Source of the DNA: Kaistia algarum
GTDB taxonomy: Bacteria > Pseudomonadota > Alphaproteobacteria > Rhizobiales > Kaistiaceae
Assembly (NCBI RefSeq): GCF_026343945.1
Contig: NZ_JAPKNJ010000003.1
Span: 682,001-746,000, forward strand
Reading direction: 5' to 3'
Length of the DNA stretch: 64,000 nt
Position numbers and translations under genes: made by a program
Shown here: one piece after another, positions 62,756 to 64,000 of the stretch
How positions within the stretch are numbered: the stretch's first letter is position 1
How the letters are laid out: the number at the start of each line of letters is the position of its first letter
The notes under the pieces: generated by a model
What the model was told of the DNA's origin: nothing
Seen by the model: the letters and a program-made list of their open reading frames with translations, nothing else
Database searches by the model: none

Positions 62756-63048
62756 CAGCAGACCTCTTCGAAATAGCGGGTGAGCAGATCGTCAGTGAAC
62801 GGCGGCGCCGTAGCGCGAATCGCTTCGGTTTCTGGCTCGTCCTCTCCGCCGCAGCAGAAGGTATCGAGATCGTCATCGGAGAGCGCGACCAACCAAGCGT
62901 CGATCGCCGGCAGAACGTCGCCTGGCTGCTTTGCCAGCCATTGCGTCATTTCACGGTTTTGCTGCACTTCGGATCGGTCGCGGTTGATGCCGCCATTGTC
63001 GAGCGCGATCAGCAGGCACGCGCGGGCTATGCCGGGATAGTCGGCCAT
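62755..63048 (-). CDS. Small phage-type protein of unknown function
   Basis: A 97-residue protein (YPGIARACLLIALDNGGINR, then WLAKQPGDVLPAIDAWLVAL) with an acidic DDLDTFCCGGEDEPE stretch. No family is recognised. It shares 1-4 bp overlaps with both neighbours, which marks a tightly coupled operon. Confidence 0.58.
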   Translation of the reverse strand: MADYPGIARACLLIALDNGGINRDRSEVQQNREMTQWLAKQPGDVLPAIDAWLVALSDDDLDTFCCGGEDEPETEAIRATAPPFTDDLLTRYFEEVC

Positions 63049-63284
63049 CACCGCTCCTCCCTGTTCTGGCTGGCTGCCCATGCCTCCATCGCATCCGCGC
63101 ATTGGCGCGCTTCGGAGACCTTGGCGAACTGCCTGGCGGTGACGGCTACCGCTTCGCGCTGATCGGCCCATTCGCGCACGAGACCAGGCGCCAACGGATC
63201 TCTAGCGAGCAAGATGAACATGGGTTCGTCCGGCTCGGCGTTGTGGTAGCAATCGAAGGCGCTTGGATTGTTCTTGGTGCCCAT
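63048..63284 (-). CDS. Small phage-type protein of unknown function
   Basis: A 78-residue protein whose segment DPLAPGLVREWADQREAVAV and helical end (QCADAMEAWAASQNREER) are seen in other phage small proteins. It starts three bases after the upstream stop and ends overlapped with the next start. No function can be assigned. Confidence 0.55.
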   Translation of the reverse strand: MGTKNNPSAFDCYHNAEPDEPMFILLARDPLAPGLVREWADQREAVAVTARQFAKVSEARQCADAMEAWAASQNREER

Positions 63285-63287
63285 GGC

Positions 63288-64000
63288 TCACGTCTCCCCG
63301 TTCTGGCTGGGGTGCAAGTCTTCGAACCTGCCGTCTTCGAACTCGTCGCTGAAGCGCGCCCACAGCTTGCCGTCGTGCTCGGCCTGGTAGACGGTGAGGC
63401 GGCTACCCTCCCGTAGCGGCCTCCAGGCATCCGGCGTGAAGACGCCATCAGATGGCTTCGCCAATTGCGCCTCCGCCTCGCCGATCACGCGATAGGTCGA
63501 GCCGCGCTTCTTGTGGCGGACGCGGCGGCTGGCGGGCTGGGGCGCGGCGGCGAGAAGAGCCGCAAGTTCACGCTCTACGATTGCCAACTTCTGATCGACG
63601 TGTCCGACATAGGAGCCCAGACGGATGCGCCTGGACCGTTCCGCAAGGCACAGCGCGCCGGCACGTTCGAGATTGCGCTGCCTGGACTTCGGCTTCCACC
63701 AACGCGCATCCCATGGCCAACTGAGAGGCGTACCGTCCTTTTGGATCGGCGCTTCCTTGTCGGTCCCGTGCCACAAATAGATGCCGGCGACGCGCAGCAG
63801 ATGGCCGTCCTCGTGCTCGTCATCGTGATCCGCCGTCCAGCCTTCGACTTCAATCTGCCGGAGACGTTCGCGCAGTATGAGCACCCTGGCAGCATTGATC
63901 GACGAGTCTTGCACCGCAGCACGAGCCTCGGCAGGCGCGGGCTCCAGCGCAAGGCTCTCCGGATAGTCCGCCGGATCATAGGGCTCGCCCGCGGGGATCG
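63288..64000 (-). CDS. Phage-type hypothetical protein, 5' end beyond right edge
   Basis: The frame stays open from 63288 to the window edge, so the true start may lie outside; a GTG at 63914 would give 208 residues. The part RLRQIEVEGWTADHDDEHED, YLWHGTDK, WPWDARWWKPKSRQRNLERA and GALCLAERSR is a recurrent phage protein pattern. The C-terminal part (GSTYRVIGEAEAQ...LTVYQAEHDGKLWAR) resembles a DUF1653-like small beta domain. Two domains may be fused. Function is unknown. Confidence 0.62.
   Translation of the reverse strand, partial: IPAGEPYDPADYPESLALEPAPAEARAAVQDSSINAARVLILRERLRQIEVEGWTADHDDEHEDGHLLRVAGIYLWHGTDKEAPIQKDGTPLSWPWDARWWKPKSRQRNLERAGALCLAERSRRIRLGSYVGHVDQKLAIVERELAALLAAAPQPASRRVRHKKRGSTYRVIGEAEAQLAKPSDGVFTPDAWRPLREGSRLTVYQAEHDGKLWARFSDEFEDGRFEDLHPSQNGET

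Overview
The window is GC-rich chromosomal DNA from an alphaproteobacterium, most likely Hyphomicrobiales (Rhizobiales). The support is a BcsN-type cellulose locus, DUF3126 and DUF2336 proteins, a BTLCP cysteine peptidase, an ATGA-coupled radC-map pair and TTAA-N7-TTAA (CtrA-like) boxes. I cannot fix the genus. Most of it is core-type chromosome; the right end (about 59.9-64 kb) looks like one end of a prophage or integrative element next to a tRNA-Thr gene.

Layout. 0-10.5 kb: a partial GtrA membrane protein and a GT39-like glycosyltransferase (envelope sugar modification), radC-map, a HigA/RelE-type toxin-antitoxin pair whose toxin is frameshifted, a MoCF-domain protein, a DUF4239 protein, gpt, a DMT exporter divergent from a LysR regulator, a HemS-like protein and tRNA-Leu(UAA). 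10.5-22 kb: a lipoprotein, a TetR/short-chain dehydrogenase pair with a palindromic site, a His-rich PadR (YqjI-like, possibly nickel-sensing) divergent from an AMP-forming acyl ligase, a flavin monooxygenase, a CHCC zinc-finger protein, an alpha/beta hydrolase, cysE, a DUF3126 protein, a frameshifted small membrane gene, a gamma-class carbonic anhydrase and a BTLCP peptidase with two CtrA-like boxes upstream. 22-31 kb: a tandem PilZ protein, a PAS protein, a rhomboid protease, a CBS protein, folE-aroA-hisI, an IscU-like scaffold and yidD. 30-31.8 kb: an ampR-like regulator divergent from a Tat-exported class D beta-lactamase. 32-43.8 kb: thrS, a nitroreductase, a DUF2336 protein, nadK, an FAH-family hydrolase, an AT-richer pocket, purU-folD (one-carbon folate metabolism), a secreted Asn/Val repeat protein, a second DMT exporter and a HIT protein.

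44-53.4 kb is a compact cellulose operon (bcsN, bcsA, bcsB, bcsZ and a TPR protein in the bcsK position) with overlapping stops and starts and a CtrA-like box upstream. BcsA carries a C-terminal PilZ domain, so output should respond to cyclic di-GMP; the PilZ protein, the BTLCP peptidase and the DUF2336 gene fit a common surface and cell-cycle theme, which is inference. 55-58.6 kb is a copper module (DUF2946, YcnI, CopC-CopD fusion, a copper-uptake-associated protein). It is followed by a clear cobalamin riboswitch controlling a CbiM-like cobalt permease. From 59.96 kb a minus-strand, tightly overlapping gene run (phage-type unknowns, a Cys-rich small protein, a helix-turn-helix protein and a tyrosine recombinase) runs in from the right edge towards tRNA-Thr(UGU).

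No wholly unknown multi-gene system stands out. The most interesting leads are the His-rich YqjI-like PadR locus, the CtrA-like boxes on biofilm and surface genes, the Tat-exported OXA enzyme with AmpR, the 30-residue tandem repeat protein, the B12-controlled cobalt permease beside copper genes, and the unusual integrase/tRNA geometry. Two probable frameshifts both fall in runs of four C/G and may be assembly errors.
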